Positions 24,464 to 32,094 of a DNA stretch of 64,000 bases are shown here, piece by piece. The stretch comes from Bradyrhizobium arachidis (GTDB lineage: Bacteria; Pseudomonadota; Alphaproteobacteria; Rhizobiales; Xanthobacteraceae): the NCBI RefSeq assembly GCF_024758505.1, contig NZ_CP077970.1:7316001-7380000 (forward strand), written 5' to 3'. The notes beneath the pieces are model-generated. The model was given only the letters and a program-made list of their open reading frames with translations. It did not search any database and was not told where the DNA came from. The stretch's first letter is position 1, and the number at the start of each line of letters is the position of its first letter. Position numbers and translations under genes: made by a program.

Positions 24464-26089
24464 CTAGCCGAACTGGTTCATCGTGTTGTGGGCGCCGCCC
24501 GCCTTCAGGGCGGCCTCGCCGGCGAAGTACTCCTTGTGATCGTCGCCGATGTCGGAGCCGGCCATGTTCTGATGCTTGACGCAGGCGATGCCCTGACGGA
24601 TCTCCGCGCGCTGCACGTTCTTGACGTAGCCGAGCATGCCCTGCTCGCCAAAATATTCCCTGGCGAGGTTGTCGGTCGACAGCGCGGCCGTGTGGTAGGT
24701 CGGCAGCGTGATCAGGTGGTGGAAGATGCCGGCGCGCTTGGCCGAATCCGCCTGGAAGGTGCGGATGCGCTCGTCGGCTTCCTTCGCCAGCGGCGTATCG
24801 TCGTACTCCGCCTTCATCAGCTCGGCACGGTTGTACTTGGACACGTCCTGGCCGGCTTCCTTCATCGCGTCGTAGACCTGCCAACGGAAGTTGAGCGTCC
24901 AGTTGAAGGACGGCGAGTTGTTGTAGGCGAGCTTCGCGTTCGGGATCACCTTGCGGATGCGATCGACCATGCTGGCGATCTGCTCGATATGCGGCTTCTC
25001 GGTCTCGATCCACAAGAGGTCCGCGCCGTTCTGCAGCGAGGTGATGCAGTCGAGCACGCAGCGGTCCGCGCCGGTGCCGGGGCGGAACTGGTAGAGGTTG
25101 GAGGGCAGCCGCTTCGGACGCATCATCTTGCCGTTCTGGTTGATGATGACGTCGCCGTTCTTGGCATTCGCCGCGGTGACTTCCTCGCAATCCAGGAAGC
25201 TGTTGTACTGGTCGCCGAGATCGCCGGGCTTGTGGCTGACGGCGATCTGCTGGGTCAGGCCGGCGCCGAGCGAGTCGGTGCGGGTCACGACGATGCCGTC
25301 TTCGACGCCGAGCTCGAGGAAGGCGTGGCGGCAGGCGCGGATCTTTGCCAGGAAGACGTCGTGCGGCACGGTGACCTTGCCGTCCTGGTGACCGCACTGC
25401 TTCTCGTCGGAGACCTGGTTCTCGATCTGCAGCGCGCAGGCGCCCGCTTCGATCATCTTCTTGGCGAGCAGATAGGTCGCCTCCGCGTTGCCGAAGCCGG
25501 CGTCGATGTCGGCGATGACGGGCACGACGTGGGTCTTGAAGTTGTCGATCTTCGCGATCAGTTCCTTCTCCCTGACCTTGTCGCCTTCCTTGCGGGCGGC
25601 ATCGAGGCTGCGGAAGATGTCGTTGAGCTCACGGGAATCCGCCTGACGCAGGAAGGTGTAGAGCTCCTCGATCAGGGCCGGCACCGAGGTCTTCTCGTGC
25701 ATCGACTGGTCGGGCAGCGGGCCGAACTCGGAACGCAGCGCGGCGATCATCCAGCCCGAGAGATAGAGATAGCGGCGATCGGTGGTGCCAAAATGCTTCT
25801 TGACCGAGATCAGCTTCTGCTGGGCGATGAAGCCATGCCAGCAGCCGAGCGACTGGGTGTACTTGGTGCTGTCGGCATCATAGGCGGCCATGTCGGCGCG
25901 CATCAGCGCCGCGGTGTAGCGGGCGACGTCGAGGCCGGTCTTGAAGCGGTTCTGCAGCCGCATGCGCGCCACGGCCTCGGCGGTCACGCCGTTCCAGGTG
26001 GGCTTGTCCTTGAGGAGGGCTTCGGCCGCCTCAATCTCGCTCTGGTAGGACGCTGGTCCCTGGATGATTCCGCGCGGTTGGAAATTCAT
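24464..26089 (-). CDS. aceA: Isocitrate lyase
   Basis: A 541-residue isocitrate lyase, which splits isocitrate into succinate and glyoxylate in the glyoxylate bypass, needed for growth on acetate and fatty acids. The catalytic motif is K-Q-C-G-H with Cys232; the metal-binding region VIADIDAGFGNAEATYLLAK and KLISVKKHFGTTDRRYLYLS are present. It is about 110 residues longer than the E. coli enzyme, as usual for this subfamily in Bradyrhizobium relatives. AAGGAC precedes the ATG. A ScfR/RamB-type regulator is transcribed away from it across a 234-base AT-rich gap, a strong hint of its control. Malate synthase is not in this window. Confidence 0.96.
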   Translation of the reverse strand: MNFQPRGIIQGPASYQSEIEAAEALLKDKPTWNGVTAEAVARMRLQNRFKTGLDVARYTAALMRADMAAYDADSTKYTQSLGCWHGFIAQQKLISVKKHFGTTDRRYLYLSGWMIAALRSEFGPLPDQSMHEKTSVPALIEELYTFLRQADSRELNDIFRSLDAARKEGDKVREKELIAKIDNFKTHVVPVIADIDAGFGNAEATYLLAKKMIEAGACALQIENQVSDEKQCGHQDGKVTVPHDVFLAKIRACRHAFLELGVEDGIVVTRTDSLGAGLTQQIAVSHKPGDLGDQYNSFLDCEEVTAANAKNGDVIINQNGKMMRPKRLPSNLYQFRPGTGADRCVLDCITSLQNGADLLWIETEKPHIEQIASMVDRIRKVIPNAKLAYNNSPSFNWTLNFRWQVYDAMKEAGQDVSKYNRAELMKAEYDDTPLAKEADERIRTFQADSAKRAGIFHHLITLPTYHTAALSTDNLAREYFGEQGMLGYVKNVQRAEIRQGIACVKHQNMAGSDIGDDHKEYFAGEAALKAGGAHNTMNQFG

Positions 26090-26323
26090 GTCCTTGATCC
26101 CTTCGATGACGACAAATTGGCAGGCGTCGTCAATCTCAACATTTGTGACAGTGCATTGCGAAGTACGTGTCGAGAGCTAAACGCGAAAAAGCTAAATTCG
26201 TACAGATGGCTTGTATTCGAATGGTGATGTCATGTAACATAAAAACATGTCACAGATGTTATTTTGTAAAAAATGTAAAATATTGCGTCAGAAGCCCTGT
26301 CCTTAGCGCACTGGAAAACCGCC
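26090..26323. promoter_or_regulatory. Divergent aceA / scfR-type control region
   Basis: This 234-base gap is clearly more AT-rich than its surroundings. It holds TGTAAAA twice (26265-26271 and 26274-26280), the palindrome ATGT-A-ACAT (26232-26240), and CATGT (26231-26235) facing ACATG (26245-26249). RamB and PccR sites that I recall have TTTGCAAA-like cores; TTTGTAAA at 26263-26270 is similar but not identical. These are candidates for binding by the divergent regulator, nothing more. Confidence 0.4.
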
Positions 26324-27769
26324 ATGCCTGCCGTATCGGGAAAAAAGCTGTTCGTGGGGCCGCGCTTCCGGCGCATCCGCCAGCAACTGGGGCTGTCACA
26401 GACCCAGATCGCCGAGGGGCTTGGCATCTCGCCGAGCTACATCAACCTGATCGAGCGCAATCAGCGCCCGGTGACCGCGCAAATCCTGCTGCGGCTCGCC
26501 GAGGCCTATGACCTTGACTTGCGGGATCTCGCGACCGCCGACGAGGACCGCTTCTTCGCGGAACTGAACGAGATCTTCTCCGATCCGCTGTTCCGGCAGA
26601 TCGACGTCCCCAAGCAGGAGCTGCGCGACCTCGCCGAGCTCTGCCCCGGCGTGACTCACGCGATGCAGCGGCTCTATGCGGCCTATGCCGAGGCACGCCA
26701 GGGCGAGACGCTGGCGGCGGCACAGATGGCCGACCGCGACGTCGGCACGCTATACGAGGCCAACCCGGTCGAGCGGGTGCGCGAGCTGATCGAGGCCAAC
26801 CGCAACTATTTTCCGGAGCTCGAGCAGGCCGCCGAAGCCTTGCGCGACGAGTTGAACGTGCCGGCCGAAGAGCTCTACGCGGCGCTCGCCACGCGCCTGC
26901 GCGAAAAGCACTCGATCACGACCCGGATCATGCCGGTCGACGTGATGCGCGAGACCTTGCGTCGCTTCGACCGCCACCGCCGCCAGCTCCTGATCTCCGA
27001 GCTGGTCGATACGCCCGGCCGCGCCTTCCAGCTCGCCTTCCAGATCGGGCTCGGCGAATGCGCAGGCCACCTGGAGACCATCATCGGCCGCGCGGGCCCG
27101 CTCGACGATGCGCCGCGGCGGCTGTTCCGCATCACGCTCGCCAATTATTTTGCCGCCGCCGTGATGATGCCCTATCCGGCGTTCCTCGGCGCGGCCGAGA
27201 CGCTGAACTACGACATCCACGTGCTGGCGCAGCGCTTCAGCGCCGGCTTCGAGCAGGTCTGCCACCGCCTGACCACGTTGCAGCGACCGAACGCGCGCGG
27301 AATCCCGTTCTTCCTGCTGCGCGTCGACAATGCCGGCAACGTCTCCAAGCGCTTCTCCTCCGGCACCTTCCCGTTCTCGAAGTTCGGCGGCACCTGCCCG
27401 CTGTGGAACGTGCACTCGACCTTCGACACGCCTGACAGGCTGCTCAAGCAGGTGATCGAGCTGCCCGACGGCACGCGCTATTTCTCGATCGCGCAGATGG
27501 TGCGCCGGCCCATCGCGCCGCATCCGCTGCCGCAACCGCGCTTTGCCATCGGCCTCGGCTGCGAGATCCGCCATGCCTCGCGCCTGGTCTATGCCGCAGG
27601 CCTCGATCTGGAGAAGGCGGAGGGCACGCCGATCGGCGTCAACTGCCGGCTCTGCGAACGCGAAAATTGCGCCCAGCGCGCCGAGCCGCCAATCACGCGC
27701 ACGCTGATTCTGGACGAGACAACAAGGCGCGTGAGCTCGTTCGCGTTCTCGAATGCGCGGGAGTTGTGA
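26324..27769 (+). CDS. ScfR/RamB-type short-chain fatty acyl regulator
   Basis: A 481-residue transcription factor. An XRE-type helix-turn-helix is at about residues 15-70 (LGLSQTQIAEGLGISPSYIN). It is followed by an ImmA/IrrE-like DUF955 region (LRRFDRHRRQLLISELVDTP) and a C-terminal DUF2083 domain with clustered cysteines (NCRLCERENCAQR). This order is that of RamB of Corynebacterium and PccR of Rhodobacter, which control glyoxylate bypass or propionyl-CoA genes in response to acyl-CoA esters. The position opposite aceA fits that role, so it probably controls aceA and perhaps itself. The convergent next gene starts 19 bases beyond its stop. Confidence 0.9.
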   Translation: MPAVSGKKLFVGPRFRRIRQQLGLSQTQIAEGLGISPSYINLIERNQRPVTAQILLRLAEAYDLDLRDLATADEDRFFAELNEIFSDPLFRQIDVPKQELRDLAELCPGVTHAMQRLYAAYAEARQGETLAAAQMADRDVGTLYEANPVERVRELIEANRNYFPELEQAAEALRDELNVPAEELYAALATRLREKHSITTRIMPVDVMRETLRRFDRHRRQLLISELVDTPGRAFQLAFQIGLGECAGHLETIIGRAGPLDDAPRRLFRITLANYFAAAVMMPYPAFLGAAETLNYDIHVLAQRFSAGFEQVCHRLTTLQRPNARGIPFFLLRVDNAGNVSKRFSSGTFPFSKFGGTCPLWNVHSTFDTPDRLLKQVIELPDGTRYFSIAQMVRRPIAPHPLPQPRFAIGLGCEIRHASRLVYAAGLDLEKAEGTPIGVNCRLCERENCAQRAEPPITRTLILDETTRRVSSFAFSNAREL

Positions 27770-27788
27770 GGCGATCGCGGCGACGTAA

Positions 27789-28082
27789 TCACACCAGCGT
27801 ATGCACGATCACCGGGCCTGCCACCGCACGCGCCTCTCCCGCCAAGAGCGGTCCGAGATCCCTCTCGATCCAGGCGATCGCGCGCTTGTTGGCCTCCTCC
27901 GCCTGCTCGAACTTGTCGAAGATGGAGATCGCGGTCACCGTGTCGTCGCCGGCATAGACCACGTAGTAGGCGCGAAAACCCTCGACGTCGCTGATGATGG
28001 GAACCGCACCTTCCTTGATGCGGCGCGCCAGCTCTTCGGCCGTCCCGCTTTTTGCCTTGGCCTGACGGATGGCGGCATACAT
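27789..28082 (-). CDS. ABM-like small protein
   Basis: A 97-residue protein with a ferredoxin-like dimeric alpha-beta barrel pattern: MYAAIRQAKAKSGTAEELAR at the start, then VEGFRAYYVVYAGDDTVTAI and SIFDKFEQAEEANKRAIAWI. This matches antibiotic biosynthesis monooxygenase-like (ABM) or related stress-responsive A/B-barrel proteins. Activity cannot be assigned; many such proteins are not monooxygenases. The ATG at 28080-28082 has GGAGGG 5 bases upstream; the longer frame to 28112 lacks such a site. It stands alone. Confidence 0.78.
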   Translation of the reverse strand: MYAAIRQAKAKSGTAEELARRIKEGAVPIISDVEGFRAYYVVYAGDDTVTAISIFDKFEQAEEANKRAIAWIERDLGPLLAGEARAVAGPVIVHTLV

Positions 28083-28289
28083 GAGACCCTCCTTCCGGTG
28101 CATGATGGGCAATGCGCCCTGCGGGCGATCCTACGCTCAGGAGCCCAATCGATCCATGACTGAAAGCGTTGGATAGCCGCGACTTCCGCCTTGCACAGGC
28201 CCAATCGTTGCGTTCGTGCGATTGCCAACCCCCATCCGTATCTGCATATTCGCCCGCCTTGATGTGACTGTTACCAAGAGGAAGATGAT

Positions 28290-28655
28290 ATGGCGGACGC
28301 CGACCTGGATGTCGTGATCCGGCAATTGGCCAGACAACTGCATACCGGGCTGATGGCCCGCGCCAAGGAGCGGCGGGACAAGTTCGCGGGCCTTGCGGCC
28401 AAGGCCAAGAGCAAAGACTTGCGGGATCGCTACAAGGAGATGGCCAAGACCACGATGGAGCAGGCCACCGCCGCCGCCAAGCGGTTGCAGATGTCCGCCG
28501 ACAACGTCGCCGACAGCTACGCGCGATCAATGCGGCTCGCGGCAGCCGAGGCAGCCGCCGCCGTGCAGAAGCCGGAAAAGAAGCAGTCGGTGAAGGAGAA
28601 GCCGGCGAAGGAGAAGCCGGCCAAGGCCGCGAAGGCGAAGAAGAAGGCGAAGTAG
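28290..28655 (+). CDS. Lys/Ala-rich hypothetical protein
   Basis: A 121-residue protein with no recognised family. Residues 1-85 are charged and predicted helical, with many Ala and Lys/Arg (RQLARQLHTGLMARAKERRD, MAKTTMEQATAAAKRLQM). The last 30 residues are a repetitive Lys-Pro-Ala tail (VKEKPAKEKPAKAAKAKKKA), much like the tails of histone H1-like proteins or of nucleoid proteins. It may bind DNA or RNA non-specifically. GAAGATGAT-type purines precede the ATG. A bidirectional hairpin (28682-28709) separates it from the convergent TPR gene. Confidence 0.7.
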   Translation: MADADLDVVIRQLARQLHTGLMARAKERRDKFAGLAAKAKSKDLRDRYKEMAKTTMEQATAAAKRLQMSADNVADSYARSMRLAAAEAAAAVQKPEKKQSVKEKPAKEKPAKAAKAKKKAK

Positions 28656-28681
28656 CCCCATCTCGAAACGTGCGCCTCTTC

Positions 28682-28709
28682 CCCTCGCCCCGTAAGAACG
28701 GGGAGAGGG
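28682..28709. terminator. Bidirectional hairpin between convergent genes
   Basis: CCCTC-G-CCCCGT (28682-28693) pairs with ACGGGG-A-GAGGG (28698-28709) around the loop AAGA. It lies between the stops at 28655 (plus) and 28722 (minus). No long T-run follows, so efficiency is uncertain. Confidence 0.55.
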
Positions 28710-28721
28710 AGAATTGAGAGT

Positions 28722-29366
28722 TCAGGGCTGCGGCTCGGCGACGTGGGTCGGCTTTGCGTCTGCGAGGTCAGCCAGCCTGGTCCGCGCCGTGGTATGGGCC
28801 CAGCCATCCTTGCCATCCGGAAGCGCCAGCGCGGCCTCGAAATCGGCACGCGCTTCGCCGCTGCGCCCCTGCATCGCAAGCGCAAGACCGCGGTTGACGC
28901 GCGGGTCGGCGTCCGACGGCGCGAGCCGGATGGCGGTGTTGTAGCTCAGGATCGCGCGGTCGAGGTCGCCCTTGGCAGCGAGCGCGAGGCCGCGGTTCGC
29001 GTAGGGCGCGGCAAGTTTTGGATCGAGCGCGATCGCCTGGTCATAATCGGCGATCGCGGCATCGAGCTCGCCGTTCCGCTGACGCGCAAGCCCGCGGTCG
29101 CGAAAAAGCGCCGCGCGGTTGGGATTGAGGCGGATGGCCTGGTCGTAATCGGCAATCGCCGTCTTGGCGTCGCCGTGCCGCATCGCGATCCGGCCGCGCC
29201 CCTCATAGGCAAAGGCGATCAGCGAGCCGCGTAGGGGGCTGAAGCCGATCACGGCCGAGCAGACGTCGGGATCGTCGGCATCACCGCAATTGACAACGGT
29301 GTGCAACGACAGGCCGACGAGAATGCCGAGAATGATGAGTAATGGCGCGGCTAATCTGGTCATCAT
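28722..29366 (-). CDS. Tetratricopeptide repeat protein
   Basis: A 214-residue protein with an N-terminal signal or anchor helix (residues 5-25, LAAPLLIILGILVGLSL), then a C-containing segment (VNCGDADDPDVCSA) and four to five TPR units (about 48-200), seen as repeats of AIADYDQAIRLNPN, AIADYDQAIALDPK and AILSYNTAIRLAPS. TPR domains mediate protein contacts; the partner is unknown. It is probably exposed to the periplasm. The start is MMTRL (29361-29366). It lies downstream of htpX on the same strand with a 180-base gap, so it is likely transcribed alone. Confidence 0.83.
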   Translation of the reverse strand: MMTRLAAPLLIILGILVGLSLHTVVNCGDADDPDVCSAVIGFSPLRGSLIAFAYEGRGRIAMRHGDAKTAIADYDQAIRLNPNRAALFRDRGLARQRNGELDAAIADYDQAIALDPKLAAPYANRGLALAAKGDLDRAILSYNTAIRLAPSDADPRVNRGLALAMQGRSGEARADFEAALALPDGKDGWAHTTARTRLADLADAKPTHVAEPQP

Positions 29367-29546
29367 CGACCGTCGCCGGCAACGGGCCGGCCACGCATCC
29401 CCTTTCAAAACGAACTGGGACCGGTGTTAGCACCGGCGGGGACGATCTTGTGTGCGCCAGCTCACAAAGCCGGCCGCATCTGCGAAAGGCTTCAGATCGT
29501 CTGCGCGAAGGTCCCAAAGTTACCTTTCACATTCGAGCGCGTCAGA

Positions 29547-30482
29547 TCAGCCCCACGGCCCGCGCGACGACGAGCGCCCCCAGGGGCTTCCGCTCGGATA
29601 ATTCTCGTTGGCGCCGACCGACGGCCCAGCCCGCGTGCCGAGCTCGGCTGCGAGCTGCTGGAGCGCGGCGATGCGGTTCTGCGTCGAGGGATGCGTGGCG
29701 AACAGATTGTCCACGCCGTGGCCGGACAGCGGATTGATGATGAACATGTGCGCGGTCGCCGGATTGCGCTCGGCATCGAAGTTCGGCACCTGATGCGCGG
29801 CGTTCTCGATCTTCACGAGCGCCGAGGCCAGCCACATCGGCTGACCGGCGATGCGCGCGCCGAGATTGTCGGCGGCATATTCGCGGGTGCGGCTGATGGC
29901 CATCTGCACCAGCATGGCGCCGATCGGCGCGAGGATCATCATCAGGATCGAACCGACGATGCCGGGACCGCTGTTGCTGTCGCGGTGGCCGGTGAAGAAC
30001 ATGCCGAACTGCGCCAGCATCGAGATCGCGCCGGCGATGGTGGCGGTGATCGTCATCAACAGCGTGTCGTGATTCTTGATGTGCGCGAGCTCGTGCGCGA
30101 TGACGCCGGCGAGCTCCTCGCGGCTGAGCTGGTGCATCAGACCGGCGGTGACGGCGACCGCGGCATTTTCGGGATTGCGGCCGGTCGCAAACGCGTTGGG
30201 CTGCGCCTCGTCCATCAGGAAGACGCGCGGCATCGGCAGTCCAGCACGGCCCGCGAGCTCGGCCACTAGGCCATAGAGCTCCGGCGCGCTGGCACGGTCG
30301 ACCTCATGGGCGCCGTACATCGAGAGCACCATGCGGTCGGAGTTCCAGTAGGTAAAGAGATTGGTCGCCGCCGCAATCAGCAGCGCGATCATGGCACCGC
30401 CGGCGCCGCCAATGAGATAGCCGACGCCCATGAATAGGGCCGTGAGGCCTGCGAGAAGGAGAGCCGTGCGAAAATAGTTCAT
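29547..30482 (-). CDS. htpX: HtpX membrane zinc metalloprotease
   Basis: A 311-residue M48 family inner-membrane protease. Two helices are near the N-terminus (about 5-45), the zinc motif HELAH (H-E-x-x-H) is within [14 protein letters not shown] at about residue 130, and the third zinc ligand is in SRTREYAAD. Two more helices lie between (about 145-190). HtpX degrades misfolded membrane proteins together with FtsH and is usually heat- or envelope-stress induced. The C-terminal 30 residues are rich in Ser, Gly and Pro and look disordered. The start ATG at 30480-30482 is preceded by weak purines. Confidence 0.94.
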   Translation of the reverse strand: MNYFRTALLLAGLTALFMGVGYLIGGAGGAMIALLIAAATNLFTYWNSDRMVLSMYGAHEVDRASAPELYGLVAELAGRAGLPMPRVFLMDEAQPNAFATGRNPENAAVAVTAGLMHQLSREELAGVIAHELAHIKNHDTLLMTITATIAGAISMLAQFGMFFTGHRDSNSGPGIVGSILMMILAPIGAMLVQMAISRTREYAADNLGARIAGQPMWLASALVKIENAAHQVPNFDAERNPATAHMFIINPLSGHGVDNLFATHPSTQNRIAALQQLAAELGTRAGPSVGANENYPSGSPWGRSSSRGPWG

Positions 30483-30744
30483 GGCGACGTTCCGTTGCGG
30501 GGAAAAGTGTTCTGCCCCGCGTCTCAGGTAATGATCCGGTTCCGGACGCTTCAAGAGGGACGGCTGCGTCGTGGCGACGCGGCAAACGACGCCGCTAAAC
30601 CTTACCGCGCATTTGCGCAAAAACCCACGCCGTCGTTTAGCGGATTGGAAAGCGCGGCGTCGGCTATATGCGACCTCGCGGGCACGTCAGGCAGGGTCCG
30701 CGCATTAGTCGGTTCCATTGTTACCATTGAGCAAGGTGCTTGCC

Positions 30745-32094
30745 ATGATGGACCGGTCCCGAGCGGCGTCTGTTGGCGATTCATCCTCCTCACCTCGAAC
30801 GGATCATGCCGCCGACGCGAAGGGCCTGCAGCATGCGTTGCAGGAACGCCTCTTTGCCGACGAAGAACACCCGCAGGAGCAGCCTGCCGCCCACGCCGAG
30901 CCCCCCGGCGGGGGCCGTCGCTGGCCGTGGCTGCGGCGCGGCCTGAAGATCGCCGTGGGACTTGCTGTGGTCGCCGTGTTCGGCTGGCTGCCGCTGCGCG
31001 CGATGTGGGAGAGTTCCAGCGTCGAAGCGGTGCTGAACTCCCGCCTCGTCACGCTGCGCACGCCGATCGGCGGACGCGTTGCCGCCACCGCCTACACCAT
31101 CAAGGACCGGGCACAGCTCGACGCCGGCACGGTGGTCCTGCGGGTGGTGAATTCCCGCAGTGACCGGACGCGGCTCGACGACCTCAGGCGGCAAAAGTCG
31201 CGGCTGGAGAACGAGCGGCCGAACATCGCCGCCAAGCTCGAGACCGCGCGTGCCGCACAGCAGGACCTCGCCCGGCAAGCGGCGCAGTTCAAGGACGGAC
31301 GCGTGCTCCAGCTCGAAGCGCGCATCGCCGAGATCCAGACCTCGATCGAGGCGGCATCCGCGCGGCGGGAGGAAGCGAGCGCCGCGGTGGAGCGCGCCTC
31401 CTCGCTCGCCAAGACCGGCAACGTGTCCACGGTCGAGCTGGCGCGGCTGACGCGCGAGCTGTCGGTGGCACAGCAGACCGAGCTCGGTGCGCGCAAGCGG
31501 CTGGATGCGGCCAAAGTCGAGCTGACCGCGGCGAAGGGCGGCTCGTTCCTCGGCGACAGCTACAACGATCGGCCGAGCTCGGTGCAGCGCGAGGAGGAAA
31601 TGCGCCAGCGCGCCAAGGACCTCGAGGCCGATCTGGTACGCGTCGACACCGAGATTGCCTGGACCGCCAACGAACTCATCATCGAGGAGGTGCGCTTCAC
31701 CGATCTCTCCGAGGCCGACATCAGGACGCCGGTGGCGGGACGGATCTGGGAGATGATGACCTCGCCGGGCGAGGACGTGCAATCCGGCCAGCCGCTGCTC
31801 AAGGTGCTGGATTGCAGCGGCGCCGTCATCACCGCCAACGTCACCGAGAGCGTCTACAACCGGCTGCAGCTCGGCGACGATGCGACCTTCGAGCCGAATG
31901 ACGGCGGCAACCCGATTTCCGGCACCGTCGTCAACTTGACTGGTGCTGCCGGCGCGCCCGCCAATCTCGCCATCAATCCCGATACCCTGAGCAAGGAGCC
32001 CTTTCGCGTCACTGTGGCGCCACGCGATGCCACCCACTGCATGGTTGGACGGACCGGTCGCGTGGTGTTTGCCCGGCACGAGACCGCGCCATGA
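30745..32094 (+). CDS. HlyD-type membrane fusion protein, partner of a glycan synthase
   Basis: A 449-residue inner-membrane protein. The cytoplasmic N-terminus (1-60) is polar and ends in GGGRRWPWLRRG, a membrane helix follows (about 66-85), then a periplasmic adaptor with a lipoyl-like half (VLNSRLVTLRTPIGGRVAAT), a long coiled coil (about 125-290) and a beta-barrel part (DIRTPVAGRIWEMMTSPGED onward). Its start codon context (AAGGTG) favours ATG 30745. The next gene overlaps its stop by four bases. Paired HlyD-like protein and GT2 synthase is the arrangement of bgsB-bgsA and crdA-crdS, so it probably forms the periplasmic channel for an exported beta-glucan. Confidence 0.85.
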   Translation: MMDRSRAASVGDSSSSPRTDHAADAKGLQHALQERLFADEEHPQEQPAAHAEPPGGGRRWPWLRRGLKIAVGLAVVAVFGWLPLRAMWESSSVEAVLNSRLVTLRTPIGGRVAATAYTIKDRAQLDAGTVVLRVVNSRSDRTRLDDLRRQKSRLENERPNIAAKLETARAAQQDLARQAAQFKDGRVLQLEARIAEIQTSIEAASARREEASAAVERASSLAKTGNVSTVELARLTRELSVAQQTELGARKRLDAAKVELTAAKGGSFLGDSYNDRPSSVQREEEMRQRAKDLEADLVRVDTEIAWTANELIIEEVRFTDLSEADIRTPVAGRIWEMMTSPGEDVQSGQPLLKVLDCSGAVITANVTESVYNRLQLGDDATFEPNDGGNPISGTVVNLTGAAGAPANLAINPDTLSKEPFRVTVAPRDATHCMVGRTGRVVFARHETAP

